35,296 bases of DNA, from assembly GCA_017399305.1 (NCBI GenBank), contig JAFQDK010000022.1, positions 1-35,296 on the forward strand, written 5' to 3'. The position numbers and the translations under genes are program-made. The stretch comes from Clostridia bacterium (GTDB lineage Bacteria; Bacillota; Clostridia; Oscillospirales; CAG-272). Below, piece after piece: positions 17,773 to 25,849 of this stretch. The notes under the pieces are model-generated. The model saw only the letters and a program-made list of their open reading frames with translations. It was not told the DNA's origin and ran no database searches. The stretch's first letter is position 1, and each line of letters starts with the position of its first letter.

Positions 17773-17801
17773 TCGACAAAAGCAAAAAAATGTGTTAACA
17801 T
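17773..17801 (+). promoter_or_regulatory. sigma-A-type promoter of the SDH-protease cassette
   Basis: TCGACA (17773-17778), a 17-base spacer and TAACAT (17796-17801), in an A/T-rich stretch about 47 bases before the start codon. It shows the cassette is transcribed separately from the phage late operon. The rest of 17651-17772 holds no gene I can support. Confidence 0.6.
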
Positions 17802-17848
17802 ATAGATACTAATTATAGTAACTACATTTTACGGAGGCAATAAGAATA

Positions 17849-18709
17849 ATGGCATCACCAATTGATAAGACTAATAGAGAAGCAATGCAAAATGCATTCA
17901 ATGCCCTAGAAGAAAAATTGGATGCAGATGTTTTCGTTTATTATGGTGGATTGAATGACGGCATCGAATCACGTGTAAGAAAAATTATCGAAGATATTTG
18001 CAATGATGGCAAAAAGCATGACAAACTTTGTGTAATTCTCACCACTACTGGCGGAGGTCTTAGTCCTGTAAAAAGAATGGTTAATATTTTCAGGAATTTT
18101 TATAGCGAAGTTGATTATATTGTTCCTGATTATGCATATAGTGCAGGTACTGTGATGTGTTGTAGCGGCGATAAGATTTATATGGATTACTATAGCGTTT
18201 TAGGTCCAATTGACCCTCAAGTCAGAAATAAAGACGGCAATTTTGTAGCAGCACTGGGATATCTTGATAAGATTAATGAGCTTATCGCAAAGGCGCAGAA
18301 TAACACTCTTACGAATGCCGAGTTCATAATTTTGAAGGATTTTGATTTGGCAGAATTGCGTGCGTATGAACAAGCTCGTGACCTGGCGGTTGATTTGCTT
18401 GTGGAATGGTTACCTAAGTATAAGTTTAAAACATGGAAGTTTCACAAAAGCAGCAACACCCCTGTTACTTTAGAAGAAAAACAAATTCGTGCGAACGAAA
18501 TTGCACAAAATTTGAGTGATAATAAAGAATGGAAATCTCATGGAAGACCAATTAGTCGTGAAGAATTGGGAAAGCTTAAACTTAAAATTGATAATTTGGA
18601 AGATATACCAGAAGCATATAAAGCAATTTCTGAGTACAATGAATTAATGAGGGACTATATTGGTAAATATAGTATGAAACAGTTCATTCAGACGAGGAGG
18701 TTTTTGTAA
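17849..18709 (+). CDS. SDH-family ClpP/SppA-fold serine protease, phage-borne accessory gene
   Basis: 286 aa, RBS GGAGG at 17833-17837. It has the ClpP/SppA (crotonase-like) layout of the SDH_protease family. A glycine-rich oxyanion-type loop, TTTGGGLSPVKRM, comes first. A nucleophile elbow follows, DYAYSAGTVMCCSGDKIYMD, with candidate catalytic Ser98. Then comes the family-typical VLGPIDPQV strand. There is no signal peptide or membrane segment, so it is probably cytoplasmic. The C-terminal half is helical and basic. The family covers poorly characterised proteases and related enzymes; substrate and trigger are unknown. It has its own promoter and shares a terminator with a 67-aa gene whose start overlaps its stop (TAATG). 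Its place between the late operon and the attachment-side tRNA is typical of a lysogeny-expressed 'moron', so immunity or anti-phage activity is possible but unproven. Confidence 0.85.
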   Translation: MASPIDKTNREAMQNAFNALEEKLDADVFVYYGGLNDGIESRVRKIIEDICNDGKKHDKLCVILTTTGGGLSPVKRMVNIFRNFYSEVDYIVPDYAYSAGTVMCCSGDKIYMDYYSVLGPIDPQVRNKDGNFVAALGYLDKINELIAKAQNNTLTNAEFIILKDFDLAELRAYEQARDLAVDLLVEWLPKYKFKTWKFHKSSNTPVTLEEKQIRANEIAQNLSDNKEWKSHGRPISREELGKLKLKIDNLEDIPEAYKAISEYNELMRDYIGKYSMKQFIQTRRFL

Positions 18710-18912
18710 TGTCTATTTGTATGGAATTGAAAAAAGTTGTAGCGCAACAACAAGAAAGCCGAGAAAACGATGAAACTTTCAAGAACTATGAGTCAGCGAA
18801 TAAGCATTTTAAAAAGCTCGTAGAGGTAGGTGTCGCTTCGAAAAGAGGTTATCAACTCCTACCTTTGGAAAGCCGAATGGAGGATAATATTAAAATTAAT
18901 CATAAAATATAA
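18709..18912 (+). CDS. 67-aa partner of the SDH-family protease
   Basis: 67 aa; the start overlaps the protease stop by one base (TAATG), with GAGGAGG just upstream, so translation is coupled. The sequence is hydrophilic and helical: LKKVVAQQQESRENDETFKN, then a compact YESANKHFKKLVEVGVASKR segment followed by GYQLLP. The 'helix-turn-helix then R-G-Y-x-L' shape resembles a small winged-helix or adaptor fold. It could be a substrate adaptor, an inhibitor or antitoxin-like regulator of the protease; nothing in the sequence decides between these. Family not recognised. Confidence 0.75.
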   Translation: MSICMELKKVVAQQQESRENDETFKNYESANKHFKKLVEVGVASKRGYQLLPLESRMEDNIKINHKI

Positions 18913-18917
18913 CAGTG

Positions 18918-18945
18918 AAAGCACCCCTCGGGGTGCTTTTTCTTT
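18918..18945 (+). terminator. terminator of the protease cassette
   Basis: AAAGCACCC, tetraloop CTCG, GGGTGCTTT, followed by TTCTTT, five bases after the stop of the 67-aa gene. Confidence 0.92.
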
Positions 18946-18965
18946 ATAATATACAAATATAAACG

Positions 18966-18997
18966 TTTGACCACATTTTTGACCACATTTGACCACG
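18966..18997 (+). repeat. three TTTGACCAC direct repeats, possible integrase arm sites
   Basis: TTTGACCACA at 18966-18975 and 18978-18987, and TTTGACCACG at 18988-18997. The last two abut and the first is two bases away. They lie about 85 bp from the 3' end of the tRNA-Ser gene, at the end of the phage DNA. Short tandem direct repeats near an att core are typical arm-type binding sites for tyrosine integrases. The repeats are seen; the role is inferred, and the integrase is outside the window. Confidence 0.55.
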
Positions 18998-19039
18998 TTT
19001 TTATGTGTTTTATTGCGATTTAAAAAAACGCTATAAAAA

Positions 19040-19080
19040 GCAAAAAGCCGCATAAACACTGAGTTTACACGGCTTTTTGC
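19040..19080 (-). terminator. terminator of tRNA-Ser (and phage/host junction)
   Basis: On the - strand, GCAAAAAGCCG and CGGCTTTTTGC form an 11-bp stem (outer arms 19040-19050 and 19070-19080). An inner TAAAC/GTTTA stem and a T-run follow, directly after the CCA end of the tRNA. If the prophage integrated at the tRNA 3' end, this terminator was brought by the phage. Confidence 0.85.
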
Positions 19081-19170
19081 TGGCGCAGAAGGAGAGATTT
19101 GAACTCTCGCGCCGGTTACCCGACCTACACCCTTAGCAGGGGCGCCTCTTCACCACTTGAGTACTTCTGC
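19081..19170 (-). tRNA. tRNA-Ser (anticodon GCU), CCA encoded
   Basis: On the - strand from 19170 the acceptor GCAGAAG pairs with CTTCTGC before G-CCA at 19084-19081. The anticodon loop shows CTGCTAA (anticodon GCT) between CCC and GGG arms. A long serine-type variable arm (TAGGTCGGGTAACCGGCGC region) and a T loop with TTCAAAT are present. Length is 90 nt with CCA. It decodes AGC/AGU. The 3' end faces the phage genes, the usual orientation for a tRNA serving as a prophage attachment site. Confidence 0.95.
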
Positions 19171-19207
19171 ATACTTTGCGTATTAGGTGATGTAACACGC
19201 ACGATTT

Positions 19208-19236
19208 ATTATACATATTTAAGTGGTGCTTGTCAA
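19208..19236 (-). promoter_or_regulatory. promoter of tRNA-Ser
   Basis: On the - strand: consensus TTGACA (19236-19231), 17-base spacer, consensus TATAAT (19213-19208), about 38 bases before the mature tRNA 5' end. Confidence 0.9.
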
Positions 19237-19260
19237 GCCTTTTTTGAAAAATAAATAATA

Positions 19261-19290
19261 AAAAGGAAAGCCCAACGGCTTTCCTTTTTT
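19261..19290 (-). terminator. terminator of the downstream GH43 gene
   Basis: AAAAGGAAAGCC, loop CAAC, GGCTTTCCTTTT, with a T-run on the - strand side, seven bases beyond the stop of the glycosidase gene. Confidence 0.92.
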
Positions 19291-19296
19291 GATAGA

Positions 19297-22071
19297 TTAC
19301 CAATGCCATCTTGCCGCCTGATAATCAAAGGCATACGTGCTTCCAATACCGCTTGGAAGTGCTTGCGGTGTTACAGATGCTCCTGCAATTTCCAGGATAT
19401 CCGCACCGCCATTTGGATTGGGAACAAAGCGTATCCTATCAATGCAAGTATTGAGCGGTCTTGCAGTAGTGGGCGAATTGTTGCGCAGATAGATGATGAA
19501 ATGCTCACTTGTGTCGGGAGAAACAAATACGCTTGCGGCGCCGTTGCCGAACGCCTGGTCGTTTGACCACATAATCGGATTGTGCGCGTACTTGGTATAC
19601 GGACCGTAAATATTATCAGCCGTAGCATAGCCTACACCGTAGGTTGAGTTGTAGTTACCGCCGGCATAGATGAGGTAGTATGTCCCATCGTGCTTCACGA
19701 TAAAGCCGCACTCAAGCACCGAAGCTTTTGCATATTCCCACTCTGCTGAAGGCTCAAGCAAAAGCGTCTCTGTCGTGAGATCAAGCTCTGCCTTGCCGTC
19801 GTCAAGAATGAGTTTTGAAATATATGTTCTGTTTCCGCCGGTAGTTCTTGTGTAAACTAGGTATGCGGTGCCGTCATCGTCAATGAACGGTTGTCCGCCG
19901 ATAAGGTCGGTTTCATTGGTAAGAGGAACCTTTTCACTATTTGTGAAAGGACCTGCAGGCGATGTGCTTGTCACATAACCTGTCGTGCTGTATCCAAGGG
20001 AGTTGCTTTCCTGAATATAGAACATATAGTAAACATCACCGTATTTCACGATGTTTGCTGCGGTAACTGATTTGTCGCCAAAGCCGTTTTCAACAGTAAG
20101 AACTTCGCCAAGCGCAGTGAATGTCACAAAGTCGGTGGTAGTGTAGCAGATAACACCGCTGAGACCGCCGCTCTTTGTACCGTATATATAATATGTACCG
20201 TTTTCATAGTATATTTCAGGGTCGGTAAATGTGGGGATTATATAGTTCTGATATGTAGCTGTGTTTTCCGGAACACTTTCTGTGATAGCAACGGGAATGG
20301 TAGCGGTTGCATTTTCGACATACATACCGACACCGTTTCCTTTTTTGTCAAGAACAAGGTCAAAGTCAAAATAATGGTCAGTGATAAGAGGATTATCATT
20401 GAAATAGAATTGCACGGCGTCTGAAACCGAGCTTGCGCCGTAAGTGACTTTAATTACCGCTTCGTCAGAAAGTAGAGCCAGCTGCTTTTCTGCTATTTTT
20501 CTGTAGCTAAAGTTTTCTATTCTGTATACTGTGAGTGTACTGTCAGCGGCGTTTGCTTCAAAATAGTAGCCGTTAGCGGTGGACGGGGAGGAGGAGCTGC
20601 ATCCGAAATAAAGGCCGACTATTCCGTTTTCTTCAAACTTTACTTTTGAATAAAGCGTATATGCAGGATCTGAGATAGTGCCGAAGATATATCCTGTATT
20701 CATCTTGTTGTCGGTGACAATTGCATCTCCATAACGTATCAGATTCTTTGAGATGTTGTTTTCAATGGGATATTCTGTTATAAGATTGCCGTCCGAGAGC
20801 GCTTTTTGCAGTATGGTTAAAGCATCGGATACGGAAACGATTTTATCTTCATTTATGTCTGCCGATGCATTGTAATTGATTCCTACCATCGACTTGAAAG
20901 CTTTAAGCGTGTCTGCCAGAGTGATTTGGCCATCTCCGTTTAAATCGCCGCCTGCGGCATCCTTAATAAACGAAGTCGCTTTCGGGGTAATGCCTTTGTA
21001 TGTTGTTTTGCGTGAAATAAGCGGATTCTCTGCGTATTCAGGATATTTTGCATCTTTTGCCGCTGTTAAGTTTGCGGTGTCAGTTGTTTTAAGCTCTTTC
21101 AATGCATCGTTTGAAAGATAGGATGTTTCAAACGGACAAGTGGGAGGCGTAATTCCGCTTGCAAGCTTGATTTTAAGGTTTCCTGTTATACTTCCGCTAT
21201 CAATATTGTAAACGTTTCTAAGGTTACCGCCGAGTATATTAAATGTGCAATTGCCGCTCAGTTTTCCGTTTGTGGCAGGACGTATATATGAATCGGATTC
21301 GTTAAATGTGCCACCGTAAACAGATACATAAAGGTTTCCGCTGATATCAGAGGAAGCCGCACCCACGAGCCCTGCGTTGAATGTACCACCGTAAATATAT
21401 ATATTTACATTTCCCGTCGCCTCGGTAATACCGGTCATATAAAACGTATTGTTGAAGGTACCGCCGTATATTGCGATGGTGGTATCACCGCGTTGCGGTG
21501 CAGAATTTACTCCGATTGCACCGCCATAGATGCGTGAATATGTGCCGCTGTGTATTTCTGCATATCCTCCGTCCGATCCGACAAGACCGATTGAACCTAC
21601 AACGATCAAAGGATATGTAAGTGTGCTTGAAGTGGGGGTGAAAGTGAGACCTTCTCCAAAGCATACATAGTTTCCATTACATATAAAATTAATGTTCGAT
21701 TTTGAAAATTTGAAATCAATGTTTTCAAATTTTACTGCACTTTTTAAATAAATGTTTTCGCTAATTTCAAGACATGCATCGCTTGTCGAGCGATAATCAG
21801 TATCACCGCTGACCGAGGTTATGGTGACAAGTCCTTTTGATGTAGGGAACTCTGTTGATTCAAGCGGAATCTCATCGCATACTACTATTGTGCCGCCATA
21901 AGGAAGTGCTCTGAATGCAGCATAAAGCGATTTTATCGGTGCTTGTGCAGTGCCAATGGCAGTGTCATCGCCGCTTGCCGAAACATAAATAGTTGTTTCG
22001 GCGGCGAGCGCAGATACGCAAAGTATAGAAACGATCAAAGCCAAGAGTAGCGAAAATATAATTCTTTTCAT
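19297..22071 (-). CDS. secreted GH43-type glycosidase with beta-helix region and internal dockerin (paralogue 1)
   Basis: 924 aa. RBS AGGAGA just upstream of the start at 22071. Residues 1-24 are a signal peptide (KRIIFSLLLALIVSILC, then ALAA). Residues 85-300 form a right-handed beta-helix-like region with repeated IYGGTFN turns. Residues 374-426 are a type I dockerin with two calcium loops, DLNGDGQITLADT and DINEDKIVSVSDA (the second has K where G is usual). Residues ~435-595 look like a concanavalin-type or CBM66-like jelly roll. Residues 610-900 are a GH43 five-blade propeller: candidate base D617 in FTDPEIYY, pKa modulator among D731-D733 in FIDDDG, and acid E787 in VLECG. GH43 enzymes act on arabinans, xylans or galactans; the substrate cannot be read here. 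The dockerin implies cohesin or cellulosome attachment. It lies directly downstream of a paralogue with identical layout. Confidence 0.88.
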   Translation of the reverse strand: MKRIIFSLLLALIVSILCVSALAAETTIYVSASGDDTAIGTAQAPIKSLYAAFRALPYGGTIVVCDEIPLESTEFPTSKGLVTITSVSGDTDYRSTSDACLEISENIYLKSAVKFENIDFKFSKSNINFICNGNYVCFGEGLTFTPTSSTLTYPLIVVGSIGLVGSDGGYAEIHSGTYSRIYGGAIGVNSAPQRGDTTIAIYGGTFNNTFYMTGITEATGNVNIYIYGGTFNAGLVGAASSDISGNLYVSVYGGTFNESDSYIRPATNGKLSGNCTFNILGGNLRNVYNIDSGSITGNLKIKLASGITPPTCPFETSYLSNDALKELKTTDTANLTAAKDAKYPEYAENPLISRKTTYKGITPKATSFIKDAAGGDLNGDGQITLADTLKAFKSMVGINYNASADINEDKIVSVSDALTILQKALSDGNLITEYPIENNISKNLIRYGDAIVTDNKMNTGYIFGTISDPAYTLYSKVKFEENGIVGLYFGCSSSSPSTANGYYFEANAADSTLTVYRIENFSYRKIAEKQLALLSDEAVIKVTYGASSVSDAVQFYFNDNPLITDHYFDFDLVLDKKGNGVGMYVENATATIPVAITESVPENTATYQNYIIPTFTDPEIYYENGTYYIYGTKSGGLSGVICYTTTDFVTFTALGEVLTVENGFGDKSVTAANIVKYGDVYYMFYIQESNSLGYSTTGYVTSTSPAGPFTNSEKVPLTNETDLIGGQPFIDDDGTAYLVYTRTTGGNRTYISKLILDDGKAELDLTTETLLLEPSAEWEYAKASVLECGFIVKHDGTYYLIYAGGNYNSTYGVGYATADNIYGPYTKYAHNPIMWSNDQAFGNGAASVFVSPDTSEHFIIYLRNNSPTTARPLNTCIDRIRFVPNPNGGADILEIAGASVTPQALPSGIGSTYAFDYQAARWHW

Positions 22072-22082
22072 ATAATTCTCCT

Positions 22083-22112
22083 AAAAGAGGAAAGCCTGCG
22101 CTTTCCTCTTTT
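22083..22112 (-). terminator. intercistronic hairpin between the two GH43 genes
   Basis: AAAAGAGGAAAGC, loop CTGC, GCTTTCCTCTTTT. On the - strand this follows the stop of the upstream paralogue by five bases and sits just before the RBS AGGAGA of the downstream gene. A full terminator or partial read-through element inside a 46-bp gap would set a lower level for the second gene. I see no promoter in the gap. Confidence 0.8.
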
Positions 22113-22117
22113 TTTTG

Positions 22118-24895
22118 TTACCAATGGAATCTTGCTGTCTGGTAGTCTGTTATAGTGTTTTCGCCGAGACCGCTCGGGAGCAACTGGGGATTTACAGTGG
22201 GACCGTACATCTCTATGATGTCTGCGCCGCCGTTTGGATTGTCAACAAATCTTACGCGGTCAATGCACGTGAGAAGAGGACGAACAACAGTTGGGGAGAA
22301 GTTGCGGAGATATGCGATAAAGTGTTCGCTTCCGTCAGGCGAAACAAAAATTGTTGCCGCACCGACACCAAATGCCTGGTCGTTTGAAACAAGAATGGGG
22401 TTGTACTCATATTTTACAAACGGACCAAGTGGGCTTTGCGATGTGGCGTAGCCTGTGCCGTATGTGGAGTTGTAGTTGCCGCCTGAATAGAGCAGATAAT
22501 ATGTCCCCTCATGCTTTACAAGGTATCCGCATTCAACTACAGATGCTTTGGCGTTTTCCCAAGGCTCGGTAGGTTCAAGAAGAAGCTTTTCTGTGGTGAG
22601 GTCGATTGTAGCTTTACCTTCATTGAGAGTTATCTTTGAACCGTAAAGCTTGTTACCACCTGTTGTTCTTGCGTAGATAAGGTATACCTGACCGTCATCG
22701 TCAACAAAAGGCTGACCTCCGATAAAGTTTGCATCGCCTGTGAGTGAGGTTTTGTCCGCGTTCTTGAACGGACCGACGGGGGATTTTGCCGATGCGTATG
22801 CAGTGACAGACGTGTCAAGTTCATTGCTCTTTGCCATGTAGAACAGATAATAATAGTCGCCGCATTTAACAATATTTGCGGCCTTATAAACACCGTCGCC
22901 GAATGCATCGCCATGCTTTAGTATCAGACCTTCGTCGTCAAAGGTTTTAAAGTCTGTGGTAGAGAAGCACTGTACGCCCTGGTTTTGTGTGGATGAACGT
23001 GTACCGTAGAAATAGTATCTTCCGTTTTCGTAGAACACTTCAGGGTCTGTGAACTGCTCAAAGAGATAGTTTGTATAATATCCGTCTGTGGATGTGGGGA
23101 TGTCTTCTTTTACAACAACCGGGAGCGTTGCGGTTGCGTTTTCAACATAAATGCCTACCGCGTTGCCTAAAGATGCAAGAGAGAGATCAAATCTTGGGTA
23201 TGATTCATCGACAAGAGCATTGTCTTCAAAGTAGAGGACAGCGGCGTTTTTGTTTGTGCTTGCGCCATAGGTAACTTTGATGCGCGCGCTGTCGGAAAGA
23301 AAGTTCACATTCTTTTCGCCGACAATGCGGTAGATGCCGCTTGTCACACTGTATAGTGCGGCAGTTTTTTTAACAGTGTTTACTTCAAAGTAGTAGCCGT
23401 CAGCAGAGGGATCCGCTTTGGATGCGGCAAAATACAGTCCTACAATGCCGCCGTCGCCAAGAACAACGTCAGAGTAAACCGAGTATGCATTGTCACTGAC
23501 AGTTCCAAAAGCATATCCGCGATTTATCGAGTTGTTTTCAACGGTAGCACCGCCGAAAAGTGAGATAGTGTTTGAAATCCGATTTTCGCCGTTTGTGCGA
23601 GAGATGTCTGCCTGATTTTTAAATGCTGAGTCTACCGCAGCGATAATATCTTTCAGCGTAATCTTTCCGTCCGCGTCAGCATCAGCTGCTTCGCTGTATT
23701 TGTCAGTGCGGATAAGCCCGATCATGTGTAACGCATCAAAAAGAGAAACTTTGCCGTCTTTGTTTATGTCGCCTGCAGTTGCACCTAGTGCGTTTATAGA
23801 AGCTTTGGTGGTTGTTCCGCTTGCAGTTGTATCACGGTCGCCGAGCGAAGCGCCTGTTTCTTTCGGGAGCTTTGCGGCAGCCGCCGCTTCAATAAACGCA
23901 GAGTCTTTTGCCATGAGTTCTTCAAGTGAATCGCCGCTTACATAGTTGATGATAAGGTCAGTGTTGACATTTATAGTTCCGTCAACATTTGCAATAGCAT
24001 CACCTGTGATCACAGATGCACCGAGAGAAAGCTTTTTGTCGGGTACTGCAAAGAGATTGGCGGTAGCGTTTCCGCCGATAGCACCGCCGCGCCCCAGTCT
24101 GAATGAGTTTGTATTGATGGTTCCGCCGTAATAAGAAATATGAACATTTCCTGTAACTTCGGCGGCAGAAGCGCCGTTGACACTTGCGTTGAAGGTACCG
24201 CCAAAGATAAACATGTATACATTGCCGTCTGTGGCCGAGTCACCGCCGCCGTCAATAGTAGAGTTAAATGTACCGCCGCGGATAACAAGACACGCATCTC
24301 CGGTCTGCGCCGCAGATGATGTACCTCTCGAACCACCGCGAACGCGGTTCCATGTTCCACTGCATATCTCAAGATATGTACCGTTTGCAGGAGTGGTGCC
24401 ACTGCGACCTGCAACAATACCGGGAAGTGTTACTTCGTCGCTTGCGGTGGTAACAGTAATACCTTCACCAAAACAAGCATAGTTTCCGTTGCAGATAAAT
24501 ACAAGGTTCTTCTTGGTTACAAGAATATCCAGATTTTCAAATTTTACTGCGCTTGATAACGTGATGTTACCGCCCATATAAATGATACCGCTTCCGCCTT
24601 CACCTGCACTTACACGATAGTCTTCAGCGTCAAGAGAAGAAATGGTTATAAGTCCTTTTGATTCGGGAAGAACAGTTGCATCTGCGGTGATAGAGCCGCA
24701 TACAACAACCTTGCCGCCTTCAGGCAGAGCGCGGAATGCCGCATAAAGAGATTTTAACGGCGCATCAAGCGTGCCGGCGGCATTGTCGTTACCAAACGGC
24801 GTGACATAAACTGTCGCCTGGTTGGATGCAAGTGCCGGGATAAGGCATGCTAAACTTATCACAAGCACTGTGAGAAACATGATCAGTTTTTTCAT
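22118..24895 (-). CDS. secreted GH43-type glycosidase with beta-helix region and internal dockerin (paralogue 2)
   Basis: 925 aa from the ATG at 24895. I reject the ATG 15 codons upstream, because AGGAGAG is correctly placed for 24895 and a classic signal peptide then begins at residue 1 (KKLIMFLTVLVISLACLIPA, then LAS). The layout matches its downstream neighbour: DUF1565/beta-helix-like region with RGGTFN and FGGTFN turns, a dockerin around residues 374-427 (DINKDGKVSLFDAL and DADADGKITLKDI, both well formed), a jelly-roll module, and a GH43 propeller with FTDPEVFY (candidate base D617, same number as in the paralogue) and VVECG as the acid motif. Both end with a similar DYQ.AR.HW. The pair arose by tandem duplication. 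It is secreted and probably cohesin-bound; the polysaccharide target is unknown. Confidence 0.88.
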   Translation of the reverse strand: MKKLIMFLTVLVISLACLIPALASNQATVYVTPFGNDNAAGTLDAPLKSLYAAFRALPEGGKVVVCGSITADATVLPESKGLITISSLDAEDYRVSAGEGGSGIIYMGGNITLSSAVKFENLDILVTKKNLVFICNGNYACFGEGITVTTASDEVTLPGIVAGRSGTTPANGTYLEICSGTWNRVRGGSRGTSSAAQTGDACLVIRGGTFNSTIDGGGDSATDGNVYMFIFGGTFNASVNGASAAEVTGNVHISYYGGTINTNSFRLGRGGAIGGNATANLFAVPDKKLSLGASVITGDAIANVDGTINVNTDLIINYVSGDSLEELMAKDSAFIEAAAAAKLPKETGASLGDRDTTASGTTTKASINALGATAGDINKDGKVSLFDALHMIGLIRTDKYSEAADADADGKITLKDIIAAVDSAFKNQADISRTNGENRISNTISLFGGATVENNSINRGYAFGTVSDNAYSVYSDVVLGDGGIVGLYFAASKADPSADGYYFEVNTVKKTAALYSVTSGIYRIVGEKNVNFLSDSARIKVTYGASTNKNAAVLYFEDNALVDESYPRFDLSLASLGNAVGIYVENATATLPVVVKEDIPTSTDGYYTNYLFEQFTDPEVFYENGRYYFYGTRSSTQNQGVQCFSTTDFKTFDDEGLILKHGDAFGDGVYKAANIVKCGDYYYLFYMAKSNELDTSVTAYASAKSPVGPFKNADKTSLTGDANFIGGQPFVDDDGQVYLIYARTTGGNKLYGSKITLNEGKATIDLTTEKLLLEPTEPWENAKASVVECGYLVKHEGTYYLLYSGGNYNSTYGTGYATSQSPLGPFVKYEYNPILVSNDQAFGVGAATIFVSPDGSEHFIAYLRNFSPTVVRPLLTCIDRVRFVDNPNGGADIIEMYGPTVNPQLLPSGLGENTITDYQTARFHW

Positions 24896-24930
24896 ATTAC
24901 TCTCCTGTTTTGTATAAAAATTACAAGTAA

Positions 24931-24959
24931 AATATATCACAAAAATGTTTTTTTTTCAA
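24931..24959 (-). promoter_or_regulatory. promoter of the GH43 pair
   Basis: On the - strand: TTGAAA (24959-24954), 17-base spacer, TATATT (24936-24931), about 36 bases before the GH43 start. The A/T-rich sequence upstream may act as an UP element. Confidence 0.75.
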
Positions 24960-25006
24960 TAAGTGCATAAGAACTAACTTATAAAATATTTAACCTAAAA
25001 AATTTT

Positions 25007-25849
25007 TTATACAGATATGGATTTTTTGTACAAGTCGCAAATGGTTTTTGCGGCTTCAGCCGGTAGCTCGCTTGCGAGCACACCGTATTCTGAGTAAATT
25101 TTTGCAAGTCTTTCGCCGGAAAGCCCGTGGATATATGCGCCGATTACCGCCGCGTCAATCGCAGAACATCTCTGCGCCGCAAATGCGCATATCATTCCGC
25201 ATAGCACATCCCCCGTACCGCCCTTTGCCAGAGCACTGTTGCCGGTAGGATTTACAAAAAGCGCATCGCCATCGGTAATAACGGTGCGGTTGCCCTTAAG
25301 TAGAAGCGTCACGCCGTATTCTTTGGCAAAGGCTTTAGCGATACTCTCGCGGTTGCGTTGTATTTCTTCAACCGATAACCCTGAGATGCGCGAGAACTCA
25401 AGCGGATGGGGAGTGAGGATTATGCTTCGTTTCGCTTTTTTTAGAATGCCTGTGTTGCCGCTGAGCGCGTTGATGCCGTCAGCGTCAATTATCAAAGGTG
25501 CGCCGTCACGCAATATGAGAGAAGGCATATATTCTTTAGCGTCGCGCCCCATGCCGCAGCCTATTCCAACCGCGTTCATCCTGTCGGAGTCTTTGATAAT
25601 GTCGCATGCATCTCTGTCGGCATATATTGCTTCAAAAACAGAGGACGAAAGCGAATCAATGACTTCCTTTGTGCTTGCAAGCGTCACTAATCCTGCGCCG
25701 CATCTCAACGCGCCAAGCGTGGCAAGCGCCGCCGCGCCGCGCATATTCTTGCTGCCGCATATCAGCATAACTCTGCCGTATGTGCCTTTATTTGAGTCAG
25801 GCAAACGCTTTGGAAGCTTTGATATAACGTATTCTTTAGTCGTTGTCAT
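25007..25849 (-). CDS. nnrD: ADP-dependent NAD(P)H-hydrate dehydratase
   Basis: 280 aa, the usual length of the stand-alone YjeF C-terminal (ribokinase-like) domain. It dehydrates the damaged hydrate form of NADH or NADPH back to the normal cofactor, using ADP. Seen motifs: KGTYGRVMLICGS near the N-terminus, RCGAGLVTLA, IDADGINAL, LTPHPLEFSR, LLLKGN, and the catalytic loop ALAKGGTGDVLCG. The epimerase partner domain (NnrE) is not fused here and is not in the window. The start overlaps the preceding C_GCAxxG gene by 14 bp, with AGAGGG as RBS, so the two are co-transcribed. Cytoplasmic. Confident on family and reaction. Confidence 0.95.
   Translation of the reverse strand: MTTTKEYVISKLPKRLPDSNKGTYGRVMLICGSKNMRGAAALATLGALRCGAGLVTLASTKEVIDSLSSSVFEAIYADRDACDIIKDSDRMNAVGIGCGMGRDAKEYMPSLILRDGAPLIIDADGINALSGNTGILKKAKRSIILTPHPLEFSRISGLSVEEIQRNRESIAKAFAKEYGVTLLLKGNRTVITDGDALFVNPTGNSALAKGGTGDVLCGMICAFAAQRCSAIDAAVIGAYIHGLSGERLAKIYSEYGVLASELPAEAAKTICDLYKKSISV

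Noticed and set aside
18966-18997. CRISPR-like array
   Set aside because: Repeats are 10 bp and practically without spacers; they fit protein-binding sites, not a CRISPR. No other array or cas gene is seen in the window.
24961-25006. Terminator after nnrD
   Set aside because: Only a 5-bp A/T stem is visible near 24966-24983; too weak to call.
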